64,000 nt of DNA from Bordetella parapertussis (GTDB lineage: Bacteria; Pseudomonadota; Gammaproteobacteria; Burkholderiales; SG8-41): NCBI GenBank assembly GCA_945906815.1, contig CAMDRT010000002.1:1-64000 (forward strand). Reading direction: 5' to 3'. The notes under the pieces were generated by a model, which was not told the DNA's origin, searched no databases, and was given only the letters and a program-made list of their open reading frames with translations. Positions within the stretch are counted from its first letter, which is position 1, and each line of letters opens with the position of its first letter. Below are positions 9,259 through 17,962 of this stretch, piece by piece. A program made the translations under genes and the position numbers.

Positions 9259-10347
9259 TCACGCCGCATAAATCGCGCCCAGGATACGCGGCCCTTGCGC
9301 CCCGGTGACATCGGGTAAATTGCCCGGCTCACGCCGTAGCGTTTGACGCGCCAACCAGGCGAAGGCCAACGCTTCCACCCAGTCCGCATCCACGCCCAGC
9401 GTGCTGGTATCCGCAAGCGTTCGGCACGGCAACAGCGCGGCAAGCCGAGCCATCAATGCGCGGTTGTGCGCACCGCCGCCACACACGTACGCCGCCTGCG
9501 CTCCCGCACAATTGTTTTCGATCGCCTGCGCGATGCTCTGTGCGGTGAGCTCCAGCAATGTGGCCTGCACATCCTGCGGTGGCTCACCGCCTTTAGTCGC
9601 GCGCATGACCCACGCCAAATTGAACACCTCCCGGCCGCTGCTTTTGGGTGGCGGAAGTGCAAAATAATGGTTTGAATACAGTTGTTTATATAATTCCGGC
9701 AGCACAGTTCCGGTGCCTGCCCAGGCACCGTCCTTGTCGTACGCCTGGCTGCGCCGCGCGTGTATCCAGGCATCCATTAACACGTTCCCCGGACCGCAGT
9801 CAAAGCCCGTAACCGCAGCAGCCGGCGGCAAATTCGTAATATTGGCGATGCCTCCGATGTTGACTATCACCCGGTGTTCGTCCGCCGCATGAAACAACTG
9901 ACGATGAAAAGCCGGCACCAGTGGCGCACCTTGCCCTCCAGCAGCGATGTCGCGGCTGCGAAAATCGTTAACCACGGCGATGCCTGTGAGCTCGGCAAGC
10001 AACGCCGCGTTGACCAGTTGCGTGGTGTAGCCGGCATCGGGGCGATGGCGCACAGTTTGACCATGACAGCCGATCGCGTCGATGTCATCCGCGGCTAGAG
10101 CCGCTTTCGCCAGCAGCGTGTTGACGGCTGCCGCATAGGCACGCGCCAAGTCATTTGCCGCCGTAGCCGCGCGATGCAATTCGTTGTCGCTGGGTGTTTG
10201 CAACGCCAGCAGCGCATCGCGTAGCGGCGGCTCAAACGATTGAAAATGGCAGTGCAGCAGCCGTGGCGTACCGTCAAACGTGGCGACCACGGCGTCGATG
10301 CCGTCGAGGCTGGTGCCCGACATCAGCCCGATAAACAAACCGGGCAT
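9259..10347 (-). CDS. anmK: Anhydro-N-acetylmuramic acid kinase
   Basis: A 362-residue AnmK with the ASKHA-type start GLMSGTSLDGIDAV, GCHGQTVRH and VNIGGIANIT. It hydrolyses and phosphorylates 1,6-anhydroMurNAc to MurNAc-6-phosphate during peptidoglycan recycling in the cytosol. It lies 5 bases downstream of the M23 peptidase gene on the same strand, so a peptidoglycan hydrolase and a recycling enzyme share one transcript. Confidence 0.95.
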   Translation of the reverse strand: MPGLFIGLMSGTSLDGIDAVVATFDGTPRLLHCHFQSFEPPLRDALLALQTPSDNELHRAATAANDLARAYAAAVNTLLAKAALAADDIDAIGCHGQTVRHRPDAGYTTQLVNAALLAELTGIAVVNDFRSRDIAAGGQGAPLVPAFHRQLFHAADEHRVIVNIGGIANITNLPPAAAVTGFDCGPGNVLMDAWIHARRSQAYDKDGAWAGTGTVLPELYKQLYSNHYFALPPPKSSGREVFNLAWVMRATKGGEPPQDVQATLLELTAQSIAQAIENNCAGAQAAYVCGGGAHNRALMARLAALLPCRTLADTSTLGVDADWVEALAFAWLARQTLRREPGNLPDVTGAQGPRILGAIYAA

Positions 10348-10352
10348 CGCGC

Positions 10353-11714
10353 TTACTCGAAGCTAGACGGGGTGGCGCCGCGCAACAGGTTCATGGTGCG
10401 CGCGAGAGGGGCGGCGGCCAACTGAAATTTGTGTTTTTGCTGCGCTCCCAGAGGGAACGCCTGCGGCACCGCTACCGACAGCGGATCGTGATGTACGTCG
10501 TTGATGCGAAATTCGTAATGCACATGCGGGCCGGTGGTCATCCCGGTCATGCCGACCGCGCCGATGACCTCGCCCTGCTGCACGCGCACGCCCTTGCGTA
10601 TGCCCGGCGCAAAGCCCTGCATATGCGCATAAAGCGTGGTGTATTTATTTTGATGGCGCAGAATGACCACATTGCCGTAACCGCTTTGCACGCCAGAGAA
10701 ATCGACTGTGCCGTCGGCGGTAGCTTTGATGCGTGAACCGATGGGCGCGACGTAATCGACGCCGTTGTGCGCGCGCCAAGTGTTCAGAATCGGGTGGTAA
10801 CGCGCCGCGGTAAACCCCGAACTGATGCGCGAAAACTCCAGCGGCGATCGCAAAAACGCCTTGCGCAGATTTTTGCCCTCCAGCGTGTAGTAGGCGCCGC
10901 TGCTGCCGCTCCCTGTGTTGTTGGCATCCGTGGCCTCGAACCACACGCCGCTCAAGGTGCGGCCCTGATTGATGAATTCTGCCGATAACAATCGTCCCGC
11001 GCGCACCGGTTCGCCGTGCTGGTGCAGCACCTCGTACACCACGGCAAAGCGGTCGCCCTTGCGCAGATCCTTGTGGAAATCGATATCGGTGGAAAAAATT
11101 TCAACCAGTTGCATCGCGACCGCATCGGGTATATTGAGCGCATCGGTGGCCGCGAACAACGAACTGCGGATTTCCCCGGCAGCGGAAAGCACCCGCGTTT
11201 CGAGCGCCGCCACATCATCCTCGACGGAAAACGTATCGCCGTCGCGCTTGATGGTGAGCAGCCGCTCGCCATTCAGATAATGCAGCGTCAACAACTTGCC
11301 GTCGGCATCGGTTTCCGCACGCAGCGAACGACCGGAAATCAACTGAAAAATCGCGCGCGCTTCACGCGCCGTATGCAGAAACGCCAGCGCTTCGGCATCG
11401 TTTACCCGCAGCCGCGACAACAGGCGCGCCAGCGTGTCGCCGCGCTGGATGCGTTCTTCGCGCCAATAGGTTTGGTGCGCCTGCGCCAGCGTTGCTGCCA
11501 GTAGCGTCGCATCCAACGGCAACGCGAGTTCTTCGACCACCTGCACGCGTTCGAGCGTGTCGGTGACGGTATGCGGCGCGATGCCAAAGGCCGTAACCAC
11601 GCCGGCGAACGGCAACACCAACGCCAATGCCCAGCGGCGAAAGCCTGCGCCGTGGCGCAGCCGTAGCACCCGCGACAGGCTTTGCGCTACAATCCTTAAT
11701 TGCGCTTGAGGCAT
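10353..11714 (-). CDS. M23 family metallopeptidase (murein DD-endopeptidase, MepM/NlpD-like)
   Basis: A 453-residue protein starting at ATG 11714; a longer start at 11756 would run further into the tyrS leader. It has an N-terminal membrane anchor ([17 protein letters not shown]), an OapA/LysM-like region around [18 protein letters not shown], a Csd3-like middle domain and a C-terminal LytM domain. The zinc motifs are HNGVDY and GPHVHYEF. It should cleave peptidoglycan cross-links from the periplasmic side. It is divergent from tyrS and leads into anmK. Confidence 0.92.
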   Translation of the reverse strand: MPQAQLRIVAQSLSRVLRLRHGAGFRRWALALVLPFAGVVTAFGIAPHTVTDTLERVQVVEELALPLDATLLAATLAQAHQTYWREERIQRGDTLARLLSRLRVNDAEALAFLHTAREARAIFQLISGRSLRAETDADGKLLTLHYLNGERLLTIKRDGDTFSVEDDVAALETRVLSAAGEIRSSLFAATDALNIPDAVAMQLVEIFSTDIDFHKDLRKGDRFAVVYEVLHQHGEPVRAGRLLSAEFINQGRTLSGVWFEATDANNTGSGSSGAYYTLEGKNLRKAFLRSPLEFSRISSGFTAARYHPILNTWRAHNGVDYVAPIGSRIKATADGTVDFSGVQSGYGNVVILRHQNKYTTLYAHMQGFAPGIRKGVRVQQGEVIGAVGMTGMTTGPHVHYEFRINDVHHDPLSVAVPQAFPLGAQQKHKFQLAAAPLARTMNLLRGATPSSFE

Positions 11715-11810
11715 GATTTGTTTAGGTTTATCGCCGTTTTTTGCAGCGCGAAGCATAGCAGTACCACTCTCCCGGTCAACCCCGAATTTTCAAAAAAGGG
11801 CGCAAGTTTC

Positions 11811-13004
11811 ATGCTGGACCTGGATTTACAGCTGGAAACCATACGTCGCGGCTGCGATGAACTGCTGATTGAGTCCGAACTTGTCGAAAAACTCAAGCGC
11901 GGCGCACCACTGCGGGTAAAGGCCGGTTTCGACCCGACCGCTCCCGACCTGCACCTGGGGCACACGGTGCTGATCAATAAGTTGCGCCAGTTGCAAGACC
12001 TAGGCCATCACATTTTATTTCTGATCGGCGACTTCACTGGCATGATCGGCGACCCCACCGGCAAGAACGCCACACGCCCGCCCCTCACGCGCGAGGATGT
12101 CGCGAAAAACGCCGTATCCTATACCGATCAGGTATTCAAGATACTCGATCGCACAAAAACCGAGGTGGCATTCAACTCCACCTGGATGGATAAAATGAAC
12201 TCGGCGGACATCATCAAGCTCGCCGCCAGCCATACCGTGGCGCGCATGCTGGAGCGCGACGATTTTTCCAAGCGTTACAAGGGCAATCAGCCGATCGCGA
12301 TCCACGAGTTTCTGTATCCGCTGGTGCAGGGCTACGACTCGGTGGCGTTGCGGGCCGATCTCGAGCTCGGCGGCACCGATCAAAAATTTAATCTGCTGAT
12401 GGGCCGCGAATTGCAAAAGCATTATGGCCAGCCGTCGCAGTGCGTGCTCACCATGCCCTTGCTCGAAGGCCTTGATGGCGTCAACAAAATGTCCAAGTCG
12501 CTGGGCAACTACGTCGGCATCAACGAGCCGCCGCAGGAGATTTTCGGCAAGCTGATGAGCGTGTCAGATGACTTGATGTGGCGTTATATCGAGTTACTAT
12601 CGTTTCAATCCCTATCAGAAATAAATAAACAAAAACAACAAGTTAAAGAAGGCGCCAACCCGCGCGACATCAAGGTTCGCTTCGCCCAGGAAATCGTCAC
12701 GCGCTTTCACAACAGCGCCGCCGCGGACAACGCCCTCGCTGATTTTGAGGCGCGCTTCAGGCAAGGCGGCGTGCCCGACGACATGCCCGAAGTGAAGCTG
12801 GCTGCGCCTGCTGGGTTGCCGATTGCGCAGGCGTTAAAACTCGCGGGCCTTACCCCAAGCACCACCGAAGCGGCACGCATGATCGAACAAGGCGGCGTCA
12901 AAATCGACGGCGAGAAAGTCAGTGACAAAGCACTCAAAATCGCCAAGGGCGTTTATGTGGTGCAGGTGGGCAAGCGCAAGTTTGCGCGGGTCACCATTGA
13001 GTAA
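11811..13004 (+). CDS. tyrS: Tyrosyl-tRNA synthetase
   Basis: A 397-residue class Ic synthetase. HLGH (residues 48-51) is the HIGH signature, KMSKSLGNY the KMSKS loop, and the last ~65 residues form an S4 RNA-binding domain ([19 protein letters not shown]). The ATG at 11811 is preceded by AAAAAAGGG; the upstream in-frame codon at 11700 lies in the divergent promoter region and is rejected. It belongs to the shorter TyrS type common in Betaproteobacteria. Confidence 0.97.
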   Translation: MLDLDLQLETIRRGCDELLIESELVEKLKRGAPLRVKAGFDPTAPDLHLGHTVLINKLRQLQDLGHHILFLIGDFTGMIGDPTGKNATRPPLTREDVAKNAVSYTDQVFKILDRTKTEVAFNSTWMDKMNSADIIKLAASHTVARMLERDDFSKRYKGNQPIAIHEFLYPLVQGYDSVALRADLELGGTDQKFNLLMGRELQKHYGQPSQCVLTMPLLEGLDGVNKMSKSLGNYVGINEPPQEIFGKLMSVSDDLMWRYIELLSFQSLSEINKQKQQVKEGANPRDIKVRFAQEIVTRFHNSAAADNALADFEARFRQGGVPDDMPEVKLAAPAGLPIAQALKLAGLTPSTTEAARMIEQGGVKIDGEKVSDKALKIAKGVYVVQVGKRKFARVTIE

Positions 13005-13060
13005 GTTTTAGTACAAACAGCAACACAACAACCGTTCCGCTCTTAACCCAAGGATAAATT

Positions 13061-14311
13061 ATGGCCCAAGCCATCAGCCCAGGCGCCAACGCAGCGCAAA
13101 CGCTTTCCTACAATTTCAAATTGCTGTCGCATCACACGCTCGACGGATTCGGCGGCGTGGGCGAAGGCATGGGCATGCAAAAAACCAAAGATGGCCGGCG
13201 CATCATGTGGCTGGGTCATGAGGCTGCGCCGAAAAATTTTACCGGCGTGGATGTCACCGATCCCAAGCATCCGAAAGTCATCATTCAGACCGAATTGCCG
13301 CACCACAAAATGCGCTCGAACTCGCTCGAAGTCTGTGGCGACCGCATGTATGTGGCGCACCAGATACGCGGCGCTGAGGCTGGCGCGACACCGGCGGGAT
13401 TCGATATCTGGGACATCAGCACGCCGGAAAAACCACAAAAAATATCGCACTTTGACGCTTCCGGCCCGCACTCGCTGGGCGCGCATTGCGTGTGGTGCGT
13501 GGACAACGAGTTCGTGCATATGTCGTGCGGCGCGCCTGACTTTGAGCCGCGCCACCCCAACGATCACCAGATTTATCGCATAGTCGATGTGCGTAACCCG
13601 TCGAAACCGGTTGAGGCCGGTCGCTGGTGGTATCCGGGGCAAAGCGTCAAGGACCAAGAGCCGCCACTCAAGCGCCATCCCAAGCTCGACAACGGCTACC
13701 GTCCGCACAACATACAGTGGTATCCGCAGCGCCCCGACCGCGCGTATTTGGGCTACCTCGATGGCGGCATTGTGATCCTCGATATCAGCGACAAGGCACA
13801 TCCGAAAGTAGTCACGCGCTACAACTATTCGCCGCCGATGAACGGCTTTACGCATACCGCGATGCCGCTGTTCTCGCGCGATCTGCTGATCGTCACCGAC
13901 GAGTGCGTGCAGGACGACGGCAAAGACTGGCCCAAGCTCACCTGGGTGGTCAATATGGCGGACGAAACCAACCTGGTGCCGATCTCCACCCTGCCGTTGC
14001 CGCCCGCTGAAGTGTTCACCAAACGCGGCGGGCGTTTCGGCTCGCACAACCTGTATGAAAATTATCCGCTGGACGTGGCGTGGCGCTCGGACAACATCGT
14101 CCTCGCCACCTTCTTTAACGGCGGACTGCGGGTGTACGATCTGGCCAACCCGTACCAGCCGCAGGAAGTCGCCTACTTTGTGCCCGGCGCGCCTGCGTTG
14201 TCACCCAAAGGTTCGGTGCAGATCAACGACGTGTATGTGGATGACCGCAATCTGGTGTACACGGTCGACCGCTTTTCCGGCGGCCTGTATATTCTGGAAA
14301 TGAATATTTGA
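13061..14311 (+). CDS. LVIVD-repeat beta-propeller protein
   Basis: A 416-residue protein with repeated blades of the form GVDVTDPKHPKVI, FDIWDISTPEKPQKI, IVDVRNPSKPVEAG, VILDISDKAHPKVV and VYDLANPYQPQEVA. This is the LVIVD repeat pattern of a seven-bladed propeller. Several His/Cys-rich patches occur between blades, for example LGAHCVWCVDNEFVHMSCG, which might bind metal. No signal peptide is seen. The reaction is unknown; such proteins often accompany catabolic clusters. A decayed permease follows. Confidence 0.8.
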   Translation: MAQAISPGANAAQTLSYNFKLLSHHTLDGFGGVGEGMGMQKTKDGRRIMWLGHEAAPKNFTGVDVTDPKHPKVIIQTELPHHKMRSNSLEVCGDRMYVAHQIRGAEAGATPAGFDIWDISTPEKPQKISHFDASGPHSLGAHCVWCVDNEFVHMSCGAPDFEPRHPNDHQIYRIVDVRNPSKPVEAGRWWYPGQSVKDQEPPLKRHPKLDNGYRPHNIQWYPQRPDRAYLGYLDGGIVILDISDKAHPKVVTRYNYSPPMNGFTHTAMPLFSRDLLIVTDECVQDDGKDWPKLTWVVNMADETNLVPISTLPLPPAEVFTKRGGRFGSHNLYENYPLDVAWRSDNIVLATFFNGGLRVYDLANPYQPQEVAYFVPGAPALSPKGSVQINDVYVDDRNLVYTVDRFSGGLYILEMNI

Positions 14312-14338
14312 TCGCACGCTGAACCCGCAAAGGGCGCT

Positions 14339-14686
14339 ATGCCGGGTATCGCCCCCCTTGACCTTGCGATATTCCTGAGCGGCGCGTTCCTCGCGGCGTT
14401 GGTCACGGGCCTCGCGGGTTTTGCGTTCGGCATGGTGGCGGCGGCGCTCTGGCTGCCTGCGTTGCTGCCGATGCAGGCCATGGTGTTGATGGTGGCGTAA
14501 GCGTTTCTGGTGCAAAGCTACGCGGTATGGAAACTACGGCGCACCCTCTATCTCAAACGCCTACTGCCGTTCATTGCCGGTTCTTGGCTCGGCTGGAAGC
14601 TCTACGGCAAGCTCGACGAAGCGGCTTTTCGCAAAGTCGTCCTTGTCCTGCTGCTCGTTTCAGGTGTGACACTCGTTGCACCCTGA
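14339..14686 (+). pseudogene. Decayed TSUP (TauE/SafE) permease
   Basis: From ATG 14339 the frame reads a TSUP-like N-terminus (LSGAFLAALVTGLAGFAFG), reaches TAA at 14498-14500, then continues in the same frame with AFLVQSYAVWKLRRTLYLKR. The segment FIAGS is joined directly to a typical C-terminal end (WLGWKLYGKLDEAAFRKVV) before TGA at 14684. Intact TSUP permeases have about 250 residues; here about 115 codons remain. The gene therefore has an internal deletion as well as a stop. TSUP proteins export or import sulfonates or small anions. Confidence 0.8.
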
Positions 14687-14722
14687 AAGCGACGACGCCG
14701 GCTGTTCACACGCGCGAAAAAA

Positions 14723-14920
14723 CTACTTGCCCTCTTTCTTTTTGCCGGAGTCGGGAATCACCGCGTCCGCTACTGCACCGACGGTTTTCGCGCCGACCTT
14801 AACTGCGGTGGCGCCTACCGTGATGGCAGCGTCGCCCACCGCCACCAACGCAGAGCATCCGGCCAGCGGTAATGCCAGGCTGGCGAGGGTGGCCGCGACA
14901 AAGAGTTTTCGTTTTTTCAT
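14723..14920 (-). CDS. Small lipoprotein
   Basis: A 65-residue protein with a lysine-rich start, a hydrophobic core and a lipobox LAGC (Cys22), so the mature lipoprotein has only ~44 residues. The mature part is rich in Val/Ala/Gly with a repeated VGATAVKVGAKTVGAV pattern and a charged KKKEGK tail. It resembles short outer-membrane lipoproteins of unknown function. It is alone on its strand between a pseudogene and a Bug gene. Confidence 0.7.
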   Translation of the reverse strand: MKKRKLFVAATLASLALPLAGCSALVAVGDAAITVGATAVKVGAKTVGAVADAVIPDSGKKKEGK

Positions 14921-15099
14921 GGGTAGCCTAGGTGTAGGAGGTGGGGCACTGCGGTGAGTTCAGGGCTCAGTTCGTCTTGAACAAGGCGTGGATCCAGGTG
15001 TAGACTATTTTCACCAGGCTGATCCAGCTTGCCCTGCACGCCAAGAATCCAGGTGCGCATACTCGCATTTGCAGTGATCTTACCGTGAAGGGAGGTTCT

Positions 15100-16077
15100 A
15101 TGGACAACTTCCGCATCATCGTCACCGTAACGCTGATGGCACTCACAGCAGGCACCTTGCCGCCAACGGCAGTGGCGCAGAACTACCCCATCAAACCGAT
15201 CAGAATCATTCAGACAGGGGTCGCGGGCTCGCCGTCGGACATGCGCGCGCGGCAGGTCGCACAGAAGCTCAATGACGCGCTGGGTCAGCCTGTGGTGGTG
15301 GACAATCGGCCGGGGGCGAACGGCGCGATCGCGGCGAAGCTGGCCGCGAAGGCGGCGGCGGACGGCTATACGCTGCTCAGTTGCAACATCTCCCAGGCGC
15401 TCAACGACCTGCTCAATCCCGATCCCTCATGCCGCCTGAACCAGGAGCTTGTTCCCATTACGCGTCTCACCTCGGGACCGCTGATACTGGCAGCGCACCC
15501 ATCGATACCCGCAGCATCACTGCAAGAGTTCATCGACCTGGCAAAGGCCAAACCCGGGACGCTGACTTACGCCTCCGGTGGACAAGGCGGTCTCAGTCAC
15601 CTGCTCGGCGAATGGGTCAAGGCCAGAACCAGCATCAATATCAGAGGCATCCCCTACAAGTCAGTGTCGGCCGAATTACCCGACGTGCTCGGCGGTCACA
15701 TCGACGCCACCTTCAACTACTTCAATATCATAGGCCCGCATATCAACAGCGGCAAACTCAGAGCGATTGCCGTCGCCAACGCCCAGCGTCTCGCGGTGGC
15801 GCCCGCCATCATCACCCTGGCGGAAGCCGGCCTGCCGGGCGTGGAAGCCACCGGCTGGAATGGCATCTGCGTGCCTGCCGGCGTGCCGCAGCCGGTGGTC
15901 AACCTTCTGCACCGAGAGTTGGTGAAGGCGCTGCATGATCGCGTGATCCGGGATCAGATGATCAGTAGCGGCGCCGACGTCGGCGGTGAGCGGCCCGACG
16001 AGTTCGCTGCCTACATCCGCGCCGAGTTGGCGAAGTGGGGCAAAGTCATCAAGGATGCCGGCATCAGCCTGCACTGA
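15100..16077 (+). CDS. Bug/TctC family tripartite tricarboxylate receptor (copy 1)
   Basis: A 325-residue periplasmic receptor with a signal peptide ending TAVAQ. The ATG at 15100 is chosen because GGAGG sits at 15091-15095; a GTG at 15085 is less likely. The usual N-terminal YPxxPIRxIVPF motif is altered to YPIKPIRIIQTGVAGSPSD, and two internal cysteines (LLSCNIS, DPSCRLN) are unusual for the family. Bug proteins bind carboxylates or small aromatics in a Venus-flytrap fold. No TctA/TctB genes are nearby, so its transport partner is unknown. Confidence 0.9.
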   Translation: MDNFRIIVTVTLMALTAGTLPPTAVAQNYPIKPIRIIQTGVAGSPSDMRARQVAQKLNDALGQPVVVDNRPGANGAIAAKLAAKAAADGYTLLSCNISQALNDLLNPDPSCRLNQELVPITRLTSGPLILAAHPSIPAASLQEFIDLAKAKPGTLTYASGGQGGLSHLLGEWVKARTSINIRGIPYKSVSAELPDVLGGHIDATFNYFNIIGPHINSGKLRAIAVANAQRLAVAPAIITLAEAGLPGVEATGWNGICVPAGVPQPVVNLLHRELVKALHDRVIRDQMISSGADVGGERPDEFAAYIRAELAKWGKVIKDAGISLH

Positions 16078-16095
16078 CGCCACGCGGAATGCAAA

Positions 16096-16377
16096 CTATG
16101 CAGCTTTGCGTATTCGTAGATCAACATGCAGCCCCGCGGTTGCGGCCATGTTGACCAAAGTATCGATGGCGAACAGGTTGATCTTGCCTCGCATCAAGTC
16201 AGAAACACGAGGTTGAGTCACGCCGAAAATTTTTGCCGCTTGCGACTGCGTAAGCTGGTTCCGTGCAATATGATTGTTTAGCGCGATCATCAACGCAGCG
16301 CGTAATTTCATGTTCTCTGCCGCTGCGGGTGAGTCCTCAATGGCATCCCACACACTGGTAAATTTTTTCTTGCTCAT
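16096..16377 (-). CDS. XRE-family antitoxin (HigA-like)
   Basis: A 93-residue protein with a helix-turn-helix (residues ~41-70: NQLTQSQAAKIFGVTQPRVS) typical of HigA-type antitoxins that follow a HigB/Gp49-like toxin gene. The start overlaps the toxin stop (ATGA, 16374-16377). It should repress its own operon through the palindrome at 16720-16737. The toxin reading frame is broken by a stop, so this antitoxin looks orphaned but intact. Confidence 0.85.
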   Translation of the reverse strand: MSKKKFTSVWDAIEDSPAAAENMKLRAALMIALNNHIARNQLTQSQAAKIFGVTQPRVSDLMRGKINLFAIDTLVNMAATAGLHVDLRIRKAA

Positions 16378-16712
16378 GCCTGCAATTCCTTCAATAAATC
16401 GCGATAGCGCTCAGCGGCCAAATCCATGTCTTCTTGACGCGTCTTCTGCGTCTTCTTCTGGAAGCAGTGCAACACATAAACTGCGCCTGAAAATTTGGCC
16501 AAGTAGAGCACGCGAAACACGCCTGCCTAGTCACGAATTCGAATCTCGCGCACGCCTGAACCAACGTTAGGCATGGGTTTCCAGTCATCAGGAGCGCCGC
16601 CTTGTTGCACCTGATCAAGCTGATAACCGGCCTCGCGCCGGGCTGCTCGTGGAAACGCACGCAGATCAGCTAGAGCGCTGCCCCGAAACTCGATTGGCCT
16701 GAAGCCTGCCAT
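16374..16712 (-). pseudogene. HigB/Gp49-like toxin interrupted by an in-frame amber codon
   Basis: Translation from ATG 16712 gives a RelE-fold phage-Gp49-like start (FRGSALADLRAFPRAARRE, then GSGVREIRIRD) and meets TAG at codon 62 (16527-16529). The same frame continues with a typical family C-terminus: AGVFRVLYLAKFSGAVYVLH, CFQKKTQKT, and ends at TGA 16374. Relatives have REIRIRDxxGAFRVLY, so a sense codon was replaced by TAG. The product would otherwise be an mRNA-cleaving toxin. Whether any full-length toxin is made depends on suppression. Confidence 0.82.
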
Positions 16713-16719
16713 GGCAACT

Positions 16720-16737
16720 TATACAATAATTTGTATA
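16720..16737. promoter_or_regulatory. Palindromic operator of the toxin-antitoxin operon
   Basis: TATACAA-TAAT-TTGTATA is a perfect 7+4+7 palindrome ending 8 bases upstream of the toxin start codon. It overlaps a likely -10 region on the minus strand. Autorepression by the XRE antitoxin is the usual arrangement; the binding itself is inferred. Confidence 0.7.
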
Positions 16738-16856
16738 GTCGCGTCAACAAGAACAGCCTGCGCGCTGATCAATATACCGTGGCGATGCCGCGTCAGCGTC
16801 GTGCGTGGTCCTCGGGGCTGTGGAGCGCCACTCTTGAGCCACCGCGTACCCCAGAT

Positions 16857-16961
16857 TTAGCGACCAATGCTTTCTAATGAATAATCTCGGTTGAATAGCG
16901 CTTCCTTGTCCGGGGAGACCTCCATTGAAACCGTAAAAATCCATTGACCGGCGATAGGCAT
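16857..16961 (-). pseudogene. Relic of a small catabolic-cluster protein
   Basis: A 34-codon frame begins MPIAGQWIFTVSMEVSPDKE and continues ALFN, the opening of an uncharacterised dimeric alpha-beta-barrel-like family that is often found next to Bug and decarboxylase genes. After ALFN the similarity stops, consistent with a frameshift or deletion; the later minus-strand sequence down to ~16744 may hold a scrambled remainder. It directly follows the Bug gene at 16985. The family match is from memory, so certainty is limited. Confidence 0.35.
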
Positions 16962-16984
16962 GGTATGCGTATCCTCGATCAAAA

Positions 16985-17962
16985 TTATTCGATGCGGGCG
17001 CCGGAAACGCGCACGGCCTCGGCCCACATCGCCGTATCCGCCTTGAGCGTTTTCGCGAAATCTTCGGGCGTGCCGCAAATAACGTCCACACCCATGCCTT
17101 GCAGCTTGCCGGTAAAGCCTGCGTCATTCGGCGCTGCGCGCATCTCTTTGGAAATTCGTTCGATGATGGACAGTGGCGTTTTGGCCGGAGCGGCGATTCC
17201 GTTCCAGGTCACGGTGCGAAAACCCGGGTAGCCCGACTCCGCGACCGTGGGCACGCTTGCAAGCTGGGAGGCGCGCTTTTCCCCTGATACGGCCAGCACC
17301 CTGATCCTGTTTGCATGGACATGCGGCAGCACTTCCGCAAGATTGCCGAAATAAAGCGACACATGGCCTGCCACCGCATCGACCATGGCCGGTGCCCCCC
17401 CTTTATAAGGCACATGTAGCATGACGATCTCCGCCCGTTGCATTAGCAACGTCACGACCAGATGGCTGACCGAGCCGCTGCCGGCGGAAGCGTAGGTAAT
17501 CTGACCAGGCCGCGCCTTCACAAACGAAACGAATTGCGGAAAGTTGTCCACCGGCAATGATCGGTGAACCGCCAACGCAAACATATTACCGCCCACAATC
17601 GTAACCGGAGCAAAGTCCTTCACCGGGTCATAAGGCGTCTTGGTCATGGCGGGAAGTATCGCCATCTGCGGCAACGGCGCCATCAATAACGCATAACCGT
17701 CGGCGGGCGCTCTGGCGACCGCTTCGACCGCGATTGCGCCATTGCCGCCCGGACGGTTTTCGACGATCACGCTGTGACCGAGCCGCCGGCCCAGCCATTC
17801 AGCGCTGATGCGCGCGATACCGTCGGTCACCCCTCCCGCAGCGAATGGCACGAGGACACGCACTGGCCGCTGCGGCCATTCTTGTGCATGCGCATTGCGC
17901 ACCAAGCCGGACATCGCGGCCAATAACATTGCAACTCTGGTCACACTATTTATCGGGAACAT
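16985..17962 (-). CDS. Bug/TctC family receptor (copy 2), UbiD-linked
   Basis: A 325-residue receptor with signal peptide (MFPINSVTRVAMLLAAMSG to AHAQ) and the classical WPQRPVRVLVPFAAGGVTD motif, then RPGGNGAIAVEAVARAPADG and VPYKGGAPAMVDAVAGH. Its ATG overlaps the stop of the UbiD-like gene by one base (TAATG), so it is translationally coupled to the decarboxylase. The coupling suggests it binds the decarboxylase substrate, probably an aromatic or unsaturated carboxylate; this is inference. Confidence 0.93.
   Translation of the reverse strand: MFPINSVTRVAMLLAAMSGLVRNAHAQEWPQRPVRVLVPFAAGGVTDGIARISAEWLGRRLGHSVIVENRPGGNGAIAVEAVARAPADGYALLMAPLPQMAILPAMTKTPYDPVKDFAPVTIVGGNMFALAVHRSLPVDNFPQFVSFVKARPGQITYASAGSGSVSHLVVTLLMQRAEIVMLHVPYKGGAPAMVDAVAGHVSLYFGNLAEVLPHVHANRIRVLAVSGEKRASQLASVPTVAESGYPGFRTVTWNGIAAPAKTPLSIIERISKEMRAAPNDAGFTGKLQGMGVDVICGTPEDFAKTLKADTAMWAEAVRVSGARIE

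Noticed and set aside
13043..14047. A 334-codon minus-strand ORF under the LVIVD propeller gene
   Set aside because: Antisense shadow in a GC-rich region; the plus-strand protein has repeated blades.
14498..14500. TAA in the TSUP frame as a recoding event
   Set aside because: TAA is not used for selenocysteine, and the same frame also lacks the middle half of the protein.
16527..16529. Amber codon in the toxin as a pyrrolysine or programmed readthrough site
   Set aside because: The toxin family has no reason for recoding here, and no structure follows the codon. A simple nonsense mutation is the better reading.
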